DNA of 64,000 bases from contig CANTUQ010000119.1 of the NCBI GenBank assembly GCA_947683425.1, positions 2,727,001 through 2,791,000 of the forward strand, read 5' to 3'. The position numbers and the translations under genes were made by a program. This document shows positions 11,929 to 23,190 of this stretch, piece after piece. Within the stretch, counting starts at the first letter, position 1. Each line of letters opens with the position of its first letter. Source of the DNA: Excoecaria cochinchinensis (lineage: Eukaryota; Streptophyta; Magnoliopsida; Malpighiales; Euphorbiaceae). The notes beneath the pieces were generated by a model. The model made no database searches, was not told where the DNA came from, and saw only the letters and a program-made list of their open reading frames with translations.

Positions 11929-14004
11929 TATAGACACCAGGTCCCAATGTAGCCTAGATCAGAGTTATCCGATGAAGAAATTGATACTTGTATCACAAGT
12001 AAAAAATGAAAAATGTCAATTTCCATCCTTAATCTCAAAATTATAAAGATTCCTCTATGATTTTAACCTTTTCGTGTTGGTTAGAATGGAGAAAAGGTCT
12101 TAAAAATACAAATTTTTAAAATCTAGGTTGATAGACTGCCATCGCTCGCTAAGTGACGCCCGTCTGTCGATTTTTTTTCTTGACCCGCCCAATGCTGATG
12201 GGACTGACGCCCATCTCTAGGAGCCTATGACTTACTAGTTGATGCCTGTACTCGCTGAGTCACGGGCACAGCCGGATGAGTCACAATCAAAATGGCGATT
12301 TCGTAATTTAATTGCTATCTTAACAGATGCACGTCTGTGGCATCGTTGACAATTATAGAAGCTGCCCTTGATCATAGGATAGTGGGAAGTTAATAAAAAA
12401 ACTTCCCACTTTCCCACTTCCTCCATTAAGTGACTCACTTATCCCTTAGAAAAGGGAAATAAATAGGTCAGTTAAGGAGGGAAAGAGGGGGGATTTTGGT
12501 TTTTCTAAAAGAAGGAGAAGATTTTACGGGGGGGATTTTTTTGCTAGAGAGAGAAAACTATTTTTGCTTGAGATCAAATACTAGTTTTTAAAAAGAGAAT
12601 GAGGAAACTGAGAAGGGGAAATAAATTCTTTGTTCTTGGGAAACTCTAGTTTTTCACTGATTTTTACTAGGAAATTCATAGAAAAACATAATTCTTTTTA
12701 GAGAGAGAAAGTTTTCTTTTTGGATTTTGCTTTGGATTGGGTTGTAAAATCAAGGAGAACGTGAATTATTTTTGTTCTCAAACATCATACTTAATCTAAG
12801 GGTAACATTTTTGGGCTCAATTTATCATTTCATTCCTATTTGGAACTTAAGATTTCACCTACATATTTGGATTTAAGAATATATGTTTCTTTATGATTTT
12901 CTATGTTCATTAGTTTTGAATATGTTTTTAGAGCTATAAAAATGATTTTGACATAATTATTAGTTGATTTGTGCATGATTAGTGATGTTTGGCATGAAAA
13001 TGATTTGAAGATTGGATTTTATGGGAGTTTTCCATTTTTTAGGCATGACAGATGGGAAGATGGCTTGAGCGACACCCGTTGCTCAAGATAATCGACGAAA
13101 CAAAACGAAAACATTTTGTCCCGTCACTTGCACCCCTTTCACCCGTCTATCCTATTCATTGACCCGTCTGTGGTCCTTTCGATTGATTTTTGACTTTTCT
13201 CATGTGATTGATCTCATTCTTTTACATCTCGAATGTATTAATTTATCATTTATGCATATTTATGTTTTCCATTTTTTACTTTTATTTACTTAAATATCTA
13301 ATTTGTTTTATTTAGCATGCTAATTTATTTGTTTCCTTTGTTTCACATTTGGCCCGAGTACCATTATGTGTGTTCTTACACAAGGAAGTTAAATTTGGTG
13401 ATTGGGGTGCCTTTGCATATGGAGAATAGTAAAATCTCTTTACATTTTTTAGTTTATTTACATTGTTTTATTTCAGATACTTTATGCAATAAATGTTTTA
13501 TACGTTAACATAAAAAGTAATGAAAGAGATTTTTACGAATAAAATGGAATTTTCTTAACAAAATGGGATCAATGTCCTAATTTTACATCCAGCAAAAGGT
13601 CATTTAATTGGAGAGTTCCTTTCATCAAAATGGAATCATTCATCCTGGCTTTCTTAATAACTTTAAAAGAACTCTTCAAATTTTGTAAATACGTATGCGG
13701 GAACCATTGTTCCAACCTTAAATGAATTCCTCGTTTTATTTATGATTTATTTCATTTTATTTTTTGGGGGATTATATTTTGTCCCATTAATTTGTAAATT
13801 AATTTATTTGCTTTATTTTACTGCTTTCTTTGGATGCTTGAAATGCGCTTTAGTTTAATTTCATACTCGTGTGAGAAAAGAGATAAGAATTTGACTTAAA
13901 AACTCATTTATAAACTTTAACCAAAGAACAAATAAGAGTAACGTCCCGAACTTTCTCTGGTCTTAGGTTTCTTGATGTTAGACAAACTTTCCCAATGTTA
14001 TATT
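11929..14004 (+). mobile_element. 5' LTR of composite Tat-type element
   Basis: It begins tatagacaccagg, a mutated TGTAGACACC start typical of Tat LTRs, and is homologous over about 1.6 kb with 31214-32835 (same order, scattered substitutions and small indels). It carries GC words such as gacgcccgtc and ctcgctgagtcacgggc in the first 500 bases. The end is placed just before a tggcgacttct primer-binding-like word (14008-14018) and is approximate. The divergence from the 3' copy is large, so this is an old insertion. The right LTR lacks the last ~450 bases. Confidence 0.7.
12131..12345. repeat. GACGGGCGTC-type palindromic words in Tat-type LTR
   Basis: Words such as ctgccatcgctcgctaagtgacgcccgtc, actgacgcccatc and ctcgctgagtcacgggc form imperfect inverted repeats. 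The 3' LTR has the matching set at 31415-31660, and a similar set stands in the minus LTR fragment at 44300-44530. Confidence 0.55.
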
Positions 14005-14007
14005 GGG

Positions 14008-14018
14008 TGGCGACTTCT
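14008..14018 (+). other. Putative primer-binding site of composite element
   Basis: tggcgacttct follows the inferred LTR end by a few bases. Tat and Ogre elements use a primer-binding site starting TGGCGACT. Only 11 bases match, so the call is tentative. Confidence 0.4.
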
Positions 14019-14259
14019 AAATATCTCTTGTTGCCCAATATAAATGCACTCTTAGCTTGATCATCAGCAATCAAATATGGGAGATTCCATGTCTGTTGCA
14101 AAGTGACCATTGTTCACGAGTTTTTTTAATGCACCATTTCTCAGACCCTAAAAGTGGGCCTCTAGGTATGATCACGTGACACACATATAAATGTCCTTAT
14201 AGATAGGAGGTGGTAAAACGGCAATCCTCAATTCTCGCTATACTAGTTTTCATGGGTAA

Positions 14260-15480
14260 CTATCTCCAAAGACGATGGAAACCAGAAAGGAAGGCAACAG
14301 ATAGCACACCACCTTGAAAAGATAATGGATGTCTCATAACATCTTGTTGTTCTCCAAATTGTCTCGCACAATGAGCCGCAATGCAAAAGGTAGCCTTATA
14401 CAACCCATATAATGGAATGCATCCGAAAGACCCGTCTTGAATAACATAAAAAAGGGTCAGCCATGGACACATAAAGTTAATGTCCCCATCTGCCACCGTG
14501 GCTAGCCATACAATCCCTTCATGTGAAGAGTCAAAATCATATAGTCACTGCCTATGAGTAAAGTGTTTTAGTGAATATGTGCTGACCGCTATGGGAGGAG
14601 GTTCTGACATGAATTTAAATTTCTCCTGTAACGACACCTAAAAAAAAAGCCGCTAGAATGAGTTGGAGTCATTTCAGGCAAAAGTAAGGCACAAGGAAAT
14701 GTGAAAACCTAAAAATGGCGCATTCCTACTAAGAAAAGCTAGTGTAAAAACCCATAAGGGGCACTCTACCTTTAAATAATGACTATAATTACCTTGAGTA
14801 ATAAGGGGCTACTAGTCAGGAAAGCAAAAGAATCAATGCAGAGCGCATCCAAACCGATGATTATTTTCGCCATGATTAATGGAAATGGGGTTAGACCATC
14901 GTAAATGCCCTCGATAATATGGAATAGTTGATAATCATCGGTCAACTCATCCGAGGTCACTGTCAAATACTGAGCTAGGCTTGTTAGCAAAACAACACTA
15001 ATACGGTAAGTAAGGATGTCGGTGAAGTCGACCAATGTATCGATCAACAGTTCTAAGGAAAAGGGATAGCCTCGAGGAACCAATTTAATAGCTACAGATG
15101 GTAAGATCCCTAGAATGTATGCCATCTCTCTTGGATAATTAGGTGCAAAACTTGCTAAGGAAAAGGGATAGCCTCGAGGAACCAATTTAATAGCTACAGA
15201 TGGTAGGATCCCTAGAATGTATGCCATCTCTCCTGGATAATTAGGCGCAAAACTAGAAATACAGGGTAACGTACTAGGAGGAAAATTCACACAGATGATC
15301 GCAGCAAATTCTTCAGCCAAGGGTAATAATTCTTGGTGGGTGAACCTAAAGATGAGAAATCTAAGGTCCCAATAACGAAACAGCAACAAACAGGAGGGTT
15401 TTGTCCATCTTAACTCGCCTCAAGAACTTTAGACTAGCATAAGGGGCTAAAATGGAATTATTCCAAGTTTGAGGGTCATA
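14260..15480 (-). pseudogene. DUF7745-like protein gene, antisense, broken
   Basis: On the minus strand the stretch starts near KLHRLLYDPQTW, goes on with APYASLKFLRRVKMDKTLLF and, after a frame shift near 15365, FRYWDLRFLIFRFTHQELLP. This matches the N-terminal pattern of the plant DUF7745 domain (I.VD..LL.AL..FWDP...CF.F....L.PT.EEY). Near the other end, INFMCPWLTLFYVIQDGSFG and CIPLYGLYKATFCIAAHCAR match its C-terminal pattern. The function of this domain is not known to me; it is common in plant repeats. It lies antisense between the primer-binding site and ORF1 of the composite element. A 102-bp in-frame duplication has enlarged it. Family naming is from memory of the motif and needs a profile search. 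Confidence 0.6.
15055..15258. repeat. 102-bp in-frame tandem duplication
   Basis: Units 15055-15156 and 15157-15258 differ at only a few positions (for example ggtaagatcc against ggtaggatcc). In the antisense reading frame the unit encodes 34 residues starting ASFAPNYPREMAYILG, repeated without loss of frame. The near identity shows that it is much younger than the gene around it. Confidence 0.9.
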
Positions 15481-15540
15481 TAAGAGTCGATGCAACTTCC
15501 TAATAGCTGACATTGACATAATGAGTTTGCCTATGCAAAA

Positions 15541-16395
15541 TATAAAGATGGAGATAAAAAAAAAAGTACCTCAAAAGAAAACTTAGAACGAAAATCGAGG
15601 AAGTTTGATGCATAAAAGGGCAAAGAGGAAGGGGTATTTAAAAAAGCGCGACCACCGACAGGCGTCACTCATAATGCAAGCCACGGACAGCCCGTCTGTC
15701 ATCCTTGAATGGCTTAGATAAATTTTTCATTGCATTTCTTTGCATGGTCCATGCATTTCATGTACACATGCATCCCTTATATATTTGTTTCATTCGAGTT
15801 TTGCACAAAAGAAAATCTATTTTCACAAGACACGAAGTCCAATGCAGTCCGATTTGAATATTCGAGAAGTATTTAATAATTTTTTTCATATACATAAAAA
15901 AAAAAAGCAAATTCTGAACGACAAACGAGACGAAGCTTAAACCCGTCGCTCGCAAAACGACAAAAGCCCGTCGGTTGAATTGGATTATAAAAACCTGACC
16001 CTTCTTCTTCTTCTTTTTTTCTTCTTCATCCCTTTTACAGCCGACGCCATTGCTTTTTCGTCATTTCTACCTCATTTTTTCATCGTTTTGCACACTATTT
16101 GCGCCAACGTGATCCTATGTGAGCCACGCACGTTTAGGTACCAATTTTTTGAGGTTAGTCGGATTTTGCGAGTCTGTCTTTTACACTTACAAGGTTAGTT
16201 TTCTATGATTTTCTTTATTTTGTTTTGTTTTCTTGTCTACCCATGATAAATGTGTTTTACAAGTTAATAAGTTGAAATGTTGCAAAATTATGTAGTTTGG
16301 ATTGTGTGTATTTTACTGTGTCTTGTGTATTTTACTGTATTTTACATAATCTACTGTATATTTTGTGTATGTTATTTGCCCAAACTTGTTAAATT
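15541..16395. mobile_element. Composite element: region between antisense gene and ORF1
   Basis: No protein is seen. On the minus strand tttaaatacccc near 15630-15641 is TATA-like and leads into a pyrimidine-rich leader towards the antisense gene. On the plus strand attataaaaacc (15983-15994) is followed by a (ttc)n-rich leader. GC words acaggcgtcactcat, cagcccgtctgtc and acccgtcgctcgc lie between them. The region is cut at 16395 by a solo LTR and continues at 19153. Confidence 0.45.
15983..15994 (+). promoter_or_regulatory. Candidate TATA box before ORF1
   Basis: attataaaaacc stands 15-60 bases before a cttcttcttctt leader, the usual look of a plant core promoter. It is about 3.6 kb from the ORF1 start, or 0.8 kb when the inserted solo LTR is taken out. 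Confidence 0.4.
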
Positions 16396-16760
16396 TGTAA
16401 TGCCCTTCCCACCTGCTTGCACAGCTTCACTGTGGCATCGAAAACGGTCGTCACGACTCACATCACATGCATATCACATACAAATGCTCAACATACAAAA
16501 TCCTAAACTAATAAATTCCATTCAAATGCAGCGGGAGACATTCACTATGCATACTTATACACATACTTTCATATTATATTACATCCCACATTCCAAAGTT
16601 ATGTTATAATTCTTTACATGCCAAAATCTATTATCTACATAAAGATAGTACAAAACTAACAAAACCTACAATAAGGAACGGATCCTAATGTGTTGACCAA
16701 CTGAGATGCGAGACCGTCTTTCGAGTTCACTTCCCTTCTGAACCTACACGGATTGAAAAC

Positions 16761-16788
16761 CCGTGCTAAACGATAACGTTTAGTGGGG
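16761..16788 (-). promoter_or_regulatory. Conserved CTAAACG hairpin plus acceptor-like site, family B
   Basis: ccgtgctaaacgataacgtttagtgggg contains the inverted repeat CTAAACG...CGTTTAG. Both arms carry G to A or C to T changes relative to other copies in a paired way, so pairing is kept. On the minus strand aatccgtgtag|gttc follows as a possible 3' splice site. Confidence 0.6.
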
Positions 16789-17267
16789 AAACAACAAACA
16801 ATGTATGCATATATAATATCATAGCAATCATTGAATAATATCAAGCATATACTCTATATTCATACTTCACTTTGAACATGTCTCATAATTATATATTTAA
16901 ACCCATCTTGATATTCATATAGCATGCTTAGAAAGTCATATTCAACATTAGCACATCATCCGTCAATAGTATAACATATCACATTCACATTCACATTTTT
17001 TTTATATCACATTGCTCATCATTACATAATCATTCATTAATTTGCCCTGCCTGCAATTCAAAGACGTGGATAACGGGTATTACATCAATACTTCAGAGTA
17101 TAGTAATCACTTTTGTATCCGAAATACACACTTTCGTATCAATACCCATAGGTACAAACATAGTCAATAAGAGACTATAAAAGTACGCTTTGAGAATCCA
17201 AAAATGATTCAATACGCATTGGGATTCCACAGGAATCGGATGCTTCGGCTGCAACACTTAGACCTTA

Positions 17268-17279
17268 TAGGCATGCCTA
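17268..17279. repeat. TAGGCATGCCTA palindrome, family B copy 1
   Basis: Perfect 12-bp palindrome within ataggcatgcctatctat, in the conserved block of the LTR; the ..gcaacac.. words next to it match the other families. Confidence 0.85.
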
Positions 17280-17550
17280 TCTATGTGCTACTTCACTTAC
17301 AGGCTAAATTATTAATCCGATTATTATTCGTGTTATCATATAGTATAATATCTTACTTTCCCAATAGGCATCATCACATCGCTTATTTGCACTAATGACT
17401 TATTTCGCAATTCACACATCATTGCATAAATATATACATATTCCCATGGCATAACACATTAATAACTTCCATATGCATATTCATTCATTAATCAAACATT
17501 TTGGTTCAATCAAAATAGGTCAACTAGGAAGCCTTTACAACAACCAGGAG

Positions 17551-17710
17551 TGTCGTGCTCGCGACAGACTCAAGGATTCCCTTCTGTCGAGCTCGCAACA
17601 TAAGTCGCACCCGCGACAGAACATTCACTCACTTCTATCGTGCTTACGATAGAACACATCCCAACATCTTACTTCCTGTTAGAGCTTTCTGTTGTGCTCA
17701 TGATAGAGCC
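17551..17710. repeat. Decaying TGTCGCG-type palindromes, family B copy 1
   Basis: tgtcgtgctcgcgaca, tgtcgagctcgcaaca, tcgcacccgcgacaga, tctatcgtgcttacgataga and tgttgtgctcatgata are five or six versions of one palindrome. Most differences are C to T or G to A at CG steps. Confidence 0.75.
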
Positions 17711-19152
17711 TGAACTTTGTGTTCAAAGCTCTACTACACAAACCTCTTGTTCAAGCACTTTGCCACAATCACACATATGACCTCCAAAACCCCTCCTAAC
17801 ATTGTTATCTGCCATCATGGCCTTCTAACAAATTATTTATCTACAAGTTTACAATGGCATAATTCTCATTATTTTTAGTCTTATGTTTGAGGAGTTATGG
17901 CCAATGGAACAGTACATGCTCCAAAAGCTCCTACAAGATTTTAACTAACTTATTTACACATTTTGAAGACTATAGAGTCCTCAAATCAAAATGACTATTT
18001 CTAACACATTTATAGACACATCTCTTAGGAGCCTAATTCCTTTTATCTCATTTAATTTAGAGTTATACAATGGAAGTTATAACTCATACAAACCCCTTAG
18101 GATAGTTACCTTCCTAAATCTAGTTTTACCACTTCAATCTAGTCGAGCTTGAATTCAACTCATTTGGTAAATTCCCAAACTGCAAACTCACACAGCACTA
18201 CCTCAACGTGCATACACACAACCCAGCATGTTCAATTTCACAATAAACAACAATACACACTAATTGCATGACAATATCTCAAGTCACCTAAAATAAGAGC
18301 AACATGCTTAAATATACATTTTATGACCATTAACTATCTCATCCACTCATCATTTCAATTCAAATCATAACAACACATAATTACACATTTTCTATTCATT
18401 TTAAACACTTAATTTAATCATACATCTCAGAGTTCATGCTATGTCAAAATAATACTCAAAGTGGTGTTTTACAAACCTCACAAATCCTTTGCTCCTATTG
18501 TGCTCACTTTGCACTTGGTTCTCCCACTTTCTGTTTACCTTTATCTTTTCTTGGTTCAACAACTACAAACAATATCCAATTCCAAAATTGGATACAAATG
18601 ATCAATACCTATTCAAATCATTATTCCAAAATAGGAAAGAGTAGAAGGAGATAAAGAACCAAACTAAAATGCTGCACTTACCTTGATAATTTGAATACTA
18701 TGTACATACAACATCTCTTAACCCAAATCAGCAAAAATTCAAAGAATTACTCTAGAGAGGAATGGGTGAAGAAGAAGAAAATCAGAACTTTGAGAGAGAT
18801 AAGAGCCAATCGAAGATCACATGCAAAGAGTGGGGTTTTCTCTCTCCTTCAAAGGTTATATTGCATGTCTAAGGGTGAGGTGGCACAACCATGAAGTGAC
18901 ACCCGAAAATCCCCTACCATTCCCTTAACCAAACTTAGTTTAATTAATTCCCATTATCTCTTAATTAATCCATTTTTAATCTTAATTAAGCACAACTTCC
19001 AAGTGATCACTTAAACTTATTTATTAATTCAATTGAGTCCTCAATTACATTACATTTAAGTCCAGAATTTAAAAAACTCCAAATTAAACTTACACAATTA
19101 CCCCAATTAAACCAATTTACTATTAGGGTATAATTCAGGCCATTACAAAATT

Positions 19153-19581
19153 AGAAAATTTAATCAAACGCATTTTTCCCTTGTACGAAAATAAAATTTG
19201 GACTGTGAATTATGAATTGTCAATGTTAAATTGTGTTGAGGAATTATGTTGGAAAAAATGTGTTTTTTTTTATGCAGGAGGATAGCCATATTTGTAGTTG
19301 AAATTCTTATAATTTTGGGAGTAAATACTAAATAAATTTGTTGATAAGTTATGTTGCTTGCAAAAATGTGTTTTTTATACAGGAAGGTAGGCACATTTCT
19401 AGCCGAAATGCTGCCGAAAACTTTTATAATTTTGGCAAAAAAATGAAAAAATGATGAATGAAGTGATGATGATATTTCTTTTTCGCATGAATTATTGTTA
19501 AATAAATAAAATCCCAGTTTTCTTTTTGCAAGTATCTTGGTCTTTTATACAAATTAATTTTTTTGTTTTATCTCTCCACAT
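19153..19581 (+). mobile_element. Composite element: leader before ORF1
   Basis: AT-rich, with no protein. Two related segments (gttggaaaaaatgtgttttttttatgcaggaggatag near 19250 and gcttgcaaaaatgtgttttttatacaggaaggtag near 19350) look like an old ~100-bp direct duplication. Each ends in a tgcag|gag or acag|gaa word. ORF1 starts at 19582. Confidence 0.45.
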
Positions 19582-20981
19582 ATGCCACCTAGACAAGAGC
19601 CACCAACACTGGGATGAATGACCGACGAGTAGAGAGACCACTACGAGACTTTAGTCCATGCTCAGTTTAAGGCCAATAGGTTCATGTCTCGGTTATTTCT
19701 CAGTGACATGGGTATGTTAGCAGAGGTGGATTCCTTATTGGTGGCAGCAAGGTGGACGCAATTTTTCGCAAGTGCTTTCTAGTAATACACCGATATTACT
19801 CGAGAATTCCTAGCCACTATCTAGTATGGAGGATTCCAGAGGCGTGATACAGAGCCACGTGTAACTACCTTTAGGGTCAGAGGAGTACACTATAGTATAA
19901 GCCAGCGCCAGTTTGCAGAAGACATGGAACTTTCGAAAGGAAAAGGAGTTATGATAGTAGAGAGGTCAGTTGAGCGGCAACACTGGGTCGAGATCACACT
20001 ACTAGGAGTCCCATATCCTTTGGACACAGCAAAGAGAACACAGTTATCCACCCAGGTTTTACGATATATACATAAGGTGCTCTCCAGCTCTTATCTTGGT
20101 CAGATGGGCAGCCCAGGGTCGCTGAATGCGGCAGAGATAGTAGCTTGATGGGCCATGACCTAAGGTCGCCACATAAACATTAGCCACGAGATAGCGGCAA
20201 ATTTAGTTCAATTGGTCGGGCAACTACCCACTCAAATTTGCACAGGGGGAATGGTGAAGAGGATTTTGCTACACTTAGGGGCAGATACGACTACTTTCGA
20301 AGAGCCCTTAGATGAGGAGATGTATGTAGACCATACAGCTATGCGGACCATGAGGATGATAGCTCCAATTCCCCGGCACCCAGGAAATTATAGATTTATC
20401 ACTATGTAGGAGACACGGTGAGCATATCGATTGCCAGATCTCCCAATAGCTGTAGATGCCCCAGAAAAGGCACATCCACAGCCACCTCAGCTAGAGGAGC
20501 CAGCACCATAGCCAGTACAGTTGCCTCCTCATATGCCTCAAGATGATATGGACTTGGACATAGATTTGTAAGACATGTTGCACACTCTTCCATTGTAGGG
20601 AGTACCTGCTGAGGTACCAGATCGTACTCTTCCATTTGCATGCGTCCAGCTCTTAGCCACATGCTCGTCCAGGAGATACATACCATATGGTGACCCTTGA
20701 GCTTCTACATTTAGAGCACCACCACCACCAAAGCCCATATTTCCTTCTGTTGGCAGCTTGGAGCAGAGGATAGGGGCCTTGATAGATCAGAGGATGGTTA
20801 GGCTAGAGGCCATTATAGGGCAAAGGCTTACTAGGTTGGAGGAGTTTCTAGACCAGAGGATGATGAGGGCAGAGGCTCACTTAGAGGAGGTATTCCAGAT
20901 GAGGACTGCTGCTGCAAAGCATTTCAATGAGGTGCTCCAAATGGTGGATAAGTCTGTATATACGCTCGAACAGAGAGTCCG
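19582..20981 (+). pseudogene. Athila-type ORF1 remnant, part 1
   Basis: From ATG at 19582 one frame reads MPPRQEPPTLG, then FLSDMGMLAEVDSLLVAARW, YTDITREFLATI and TTFRVRGVHYSISQRQFAED, interrupted by stops. Later parts are GQLPTQICTGGMVKRILLHL and MRTMRMIAPIPRHPGNYRFI. The order EFLATI ... FRxxGxxYSIS ... CxGGxxxRIxxHLG ... YR is that of Athila ORF1, and the minus-strand remnant at 5941-6300 has the same boxes. Between 20758 and 20981 the frame encodes a charged helix (QRMVRLEAIIGQRLTRLEEF) with coiled-coil character. LARD1 inserted in this coil at 20981. Stops and frame shifts make it non-functional. Confidence 0.65.
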
Positions 20982-21390
20982 TGTAGCACCCCCTACGTCC
21001 CCGTTGGAAGGACGCGGGTGCGCTACCGACGCTCACTCAAATACATGCACACATACACTAAGCAAAAGCATACGTTCATGCAAAAACACGGGAAATTAAA
21101 AACTTATCTTGAGAAGCAAAACTAGACATACATTAACTCACACACACGTAGACACTAAGCCTAAACATATACACATGCATACATATGATCATTCAACGGT
21201 AGCATAAAGCGGAGAAATAACTGAAAACTTAATTACAATAAGATCCTTACATAATCAAAAGGCTACAAATTACAGAAATCAAAATACAAAAGTTGAACAG
21301 AATAACAAAACGCTTCTAACTCCTATGTGGCCGACCTTGCAGATGCACGACTCGAACCGAACCAAACCTGCCACCTGCACGGGAAAAGAG

Positions 21391-21420
21391 CCCGTGCTAA
21401 GCGATAAACGGTTAGTGGGG
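21391..21420 (-). promoter_or_regulatory. Conserved CTAAGCG hairpin and acceptor, LARD1 left LTR
   Basis: cccgtgctaagcgataaacg followed by gttagtgggg forms CTAAGCG/CG(G)TTAG. On the minus strand ctcttttcccgtgcag|gtgg follows, a good plant 3' splice site. The right LTR has the identical sequence at 26267-26296. Confidence 0.6.
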
Positions 21421-22380
21421 AGAACACACAAGCAATATGGACGACCATTCACAATGGTCGCCAGAACAAATTACATACACAAATGGCATATACAAATAAT
21501 CACAATAGATGGATAAATAAGTCTGTATAGGAAAGCCAGGCATTCGGAAGTTCATATACACATACGACTATCATGCCAAGGACTCATGCATTTAACGGAA
21601 AACCCCTTTCACATGCAATACAATTATCATATAGTAACGCACCCAACTATCATGCCGAGAACATTATCTTCCTAAACATATTTTTGTCATGTCATACACA
21701 CACTAGCCAAAACCCAAGGGACAACATCCAAAGCACCACACTTCAGCTGCGCAACTCTAATACATAAAAGAACATGCCAATATTCTGCAGTCACTACACT
21801 GGCATAAACTCAGGAAGCATATATCATAGCACTAGTTTCAAAGTAATCAAGAGGTCAAGATTACAATCTCAAACATGTCAATTTACATACTTAACATACA
21901 ACTGATCTGATTCACATACGTATATACAAAAGTCAAATTACATTCAAAGCATTCTAAAACTTATAACACATCACATGGCAAGTGCGGATAATGGTGTCAG
22001 ATATAAAAATCACACTTACATAATACAGACATACATTCCCAAGCCAAGAGTCACGTTCTTATACATAGAAACTGATTCCTCAAATCATTATCATGTTCAT
22101 TCGGAGGTCACATTCTCTTGTTCATATTAGGCAAAACAAACAGAATACCTGCTGACTCAAAATAGTGGATAACGAGTATACAGAAAGTACTTTACGGGTA
22201 CAAGCCGATTACGGAAAGTACCTTACGGGTACAAATCGAAAACCATTTCTATTTTCATTCACAAACATTTTTCGGAAGGACCTTAAACAAGATCCAAATA
22301 CATTAAAGGGTTCGCGAGGAACCAAACGGGGACCTGATCGGGGTCCAAACGATAACGGAAGCTGCAGCGGAAGACTCTTT

Positions 22381-22392
22381 TAGGCATGCCTA
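22381..22392. repeat. TAGGCATGCCTA palindrome, LARD1 left LTR
   Basis: Perfect palindrome, followed by actatccactaga. Preceded by a ggggacctgatcggggtcc word and the gatcttgtttaagatc-type inverted repeat found in every related LTR. The right LTR copy is at 27257-27268. Confidence 0.9.
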
Positions 22393-22708
22393 ACTATCCA
22401 CTAGACTGACTTTCGCAGGTCTTACATAATACGAATCATATTTCAAATCACATAATTTATATCATTATGCATAATCAGCAATAGGTGAGACATATGAATA
22501 AGTTCATAAAGTCAAACATGCATCATACAATTTACACTTTAAGCATAACATAACAATCTTACAGAGAGGTCATAAGTATAGATATGCATCATACATCAAA
22601 TTATATTATCATACCTCATAAATTAGTCAAAGTATAAACCTAAAGGCATCACAAGTTCGGAAATTAGGCATTGGAATTACCAAGAAAACTCATTCAGCAC
22701 AACACATC

Positions 22709-23103
22709 TGTCGCGCTCGCGATGCCTGTCGCGCTCGCGACAGAGACCATAGTCTCTTCGCTGCGTGCGCGCGACGGACTTCGCGATCGCGGGAAGGAGA
22801 GAAGAGCCCGGCTCTGTCGCGCTCGCGACGTTATCGCGATCGCGACAGAGGACAAGCATTGCTATCGCGGGGTCGTGACAAGTCGCGTGCTCGCGACAGA
22901 GGACAAGCATTGCTATCGCGGGGTCGTGACAAGTCGCGTGCTCGCGATAGCACAGGCCAACAATGTGCTCTGTCGCGATCGCGACGGTTGTCGCGCTCGC
23001 GACTGAGAACACACAAGCTATTGCTATCGCGGGCTCGCGATGGCACAACATCAGAATCACCGGTCTCTGTCGCGCTCGCGACAGTGTCGCGATCGCGACA
23101 GAG
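22709..23103. repeat. CG-rich palindrome array, LARD1 left LTR
   Basis: About a dozen modules of TGTCGCG-(CT or AT)-CGCGACA in 395 bases; TGTCGCGATCGCGACA is a perfect 16-bp palindrome. A 51-bp direct repeat (22844-22894 and 22895-22945) shows local tandem growth. ORFs across it encode low-complexity Arg/Ala/Asp runs and are an effect of the repeat, not genes. A second small pair lies at 23611-23648. Confidence 0.95.
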
Positions 23104-23190
23104 TCATGATTCCAAAAATCTGCAGAATTTTATAGAATCTTTCCTTCCTCAAACTCACCCACAAACACACGAAACATAACCGAAGGTCTC

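Larger units (their letters stand above)
16396..19147 (-). mobile_element. Solo LTR, family B (2.75 kb), TSD aaatt
   Basis: It runs from tgtaatgccc to ggccattaca and is bounded by a perfect 5-bp duplication aaatt (16391-16395 and 19148-19152). No internal domain is present. Read on the minus strand it has a TATA-like word gcaatataacc (about 18851-18862), a consensus donor AAG|GTAAGT (GT at 18680-18681), GC palindromes (17551-17710), the TAGGCATGCCTA block (17268-17279) and the hairpin (16761-16788). A plus-strand copy of the same family lies at 46957-58683, itself split by LARD2. Confidence 0.92.

Noticed and set aside
21325..22383. Three small ORFs repeated exactly at 26201-27259
   Set aside because: They are identical because the LARD1 LTRs are near-identical copies. 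They have no start context or domain and are not kept in LARD2.
22671..23179. Long overlapping ORFs on both strands in the palindrome arrays (also at 27547-28004, 48282-48665, 50334-50763, 55308-55797) with Arg/Asp-rich proteins such as SRARDS repeats
   Set aside because: They arise because a CG-rich inverted repeat has no stop codons in several frames. Codons are not conserved apart from the repeat, and the LTR context is noncoding.
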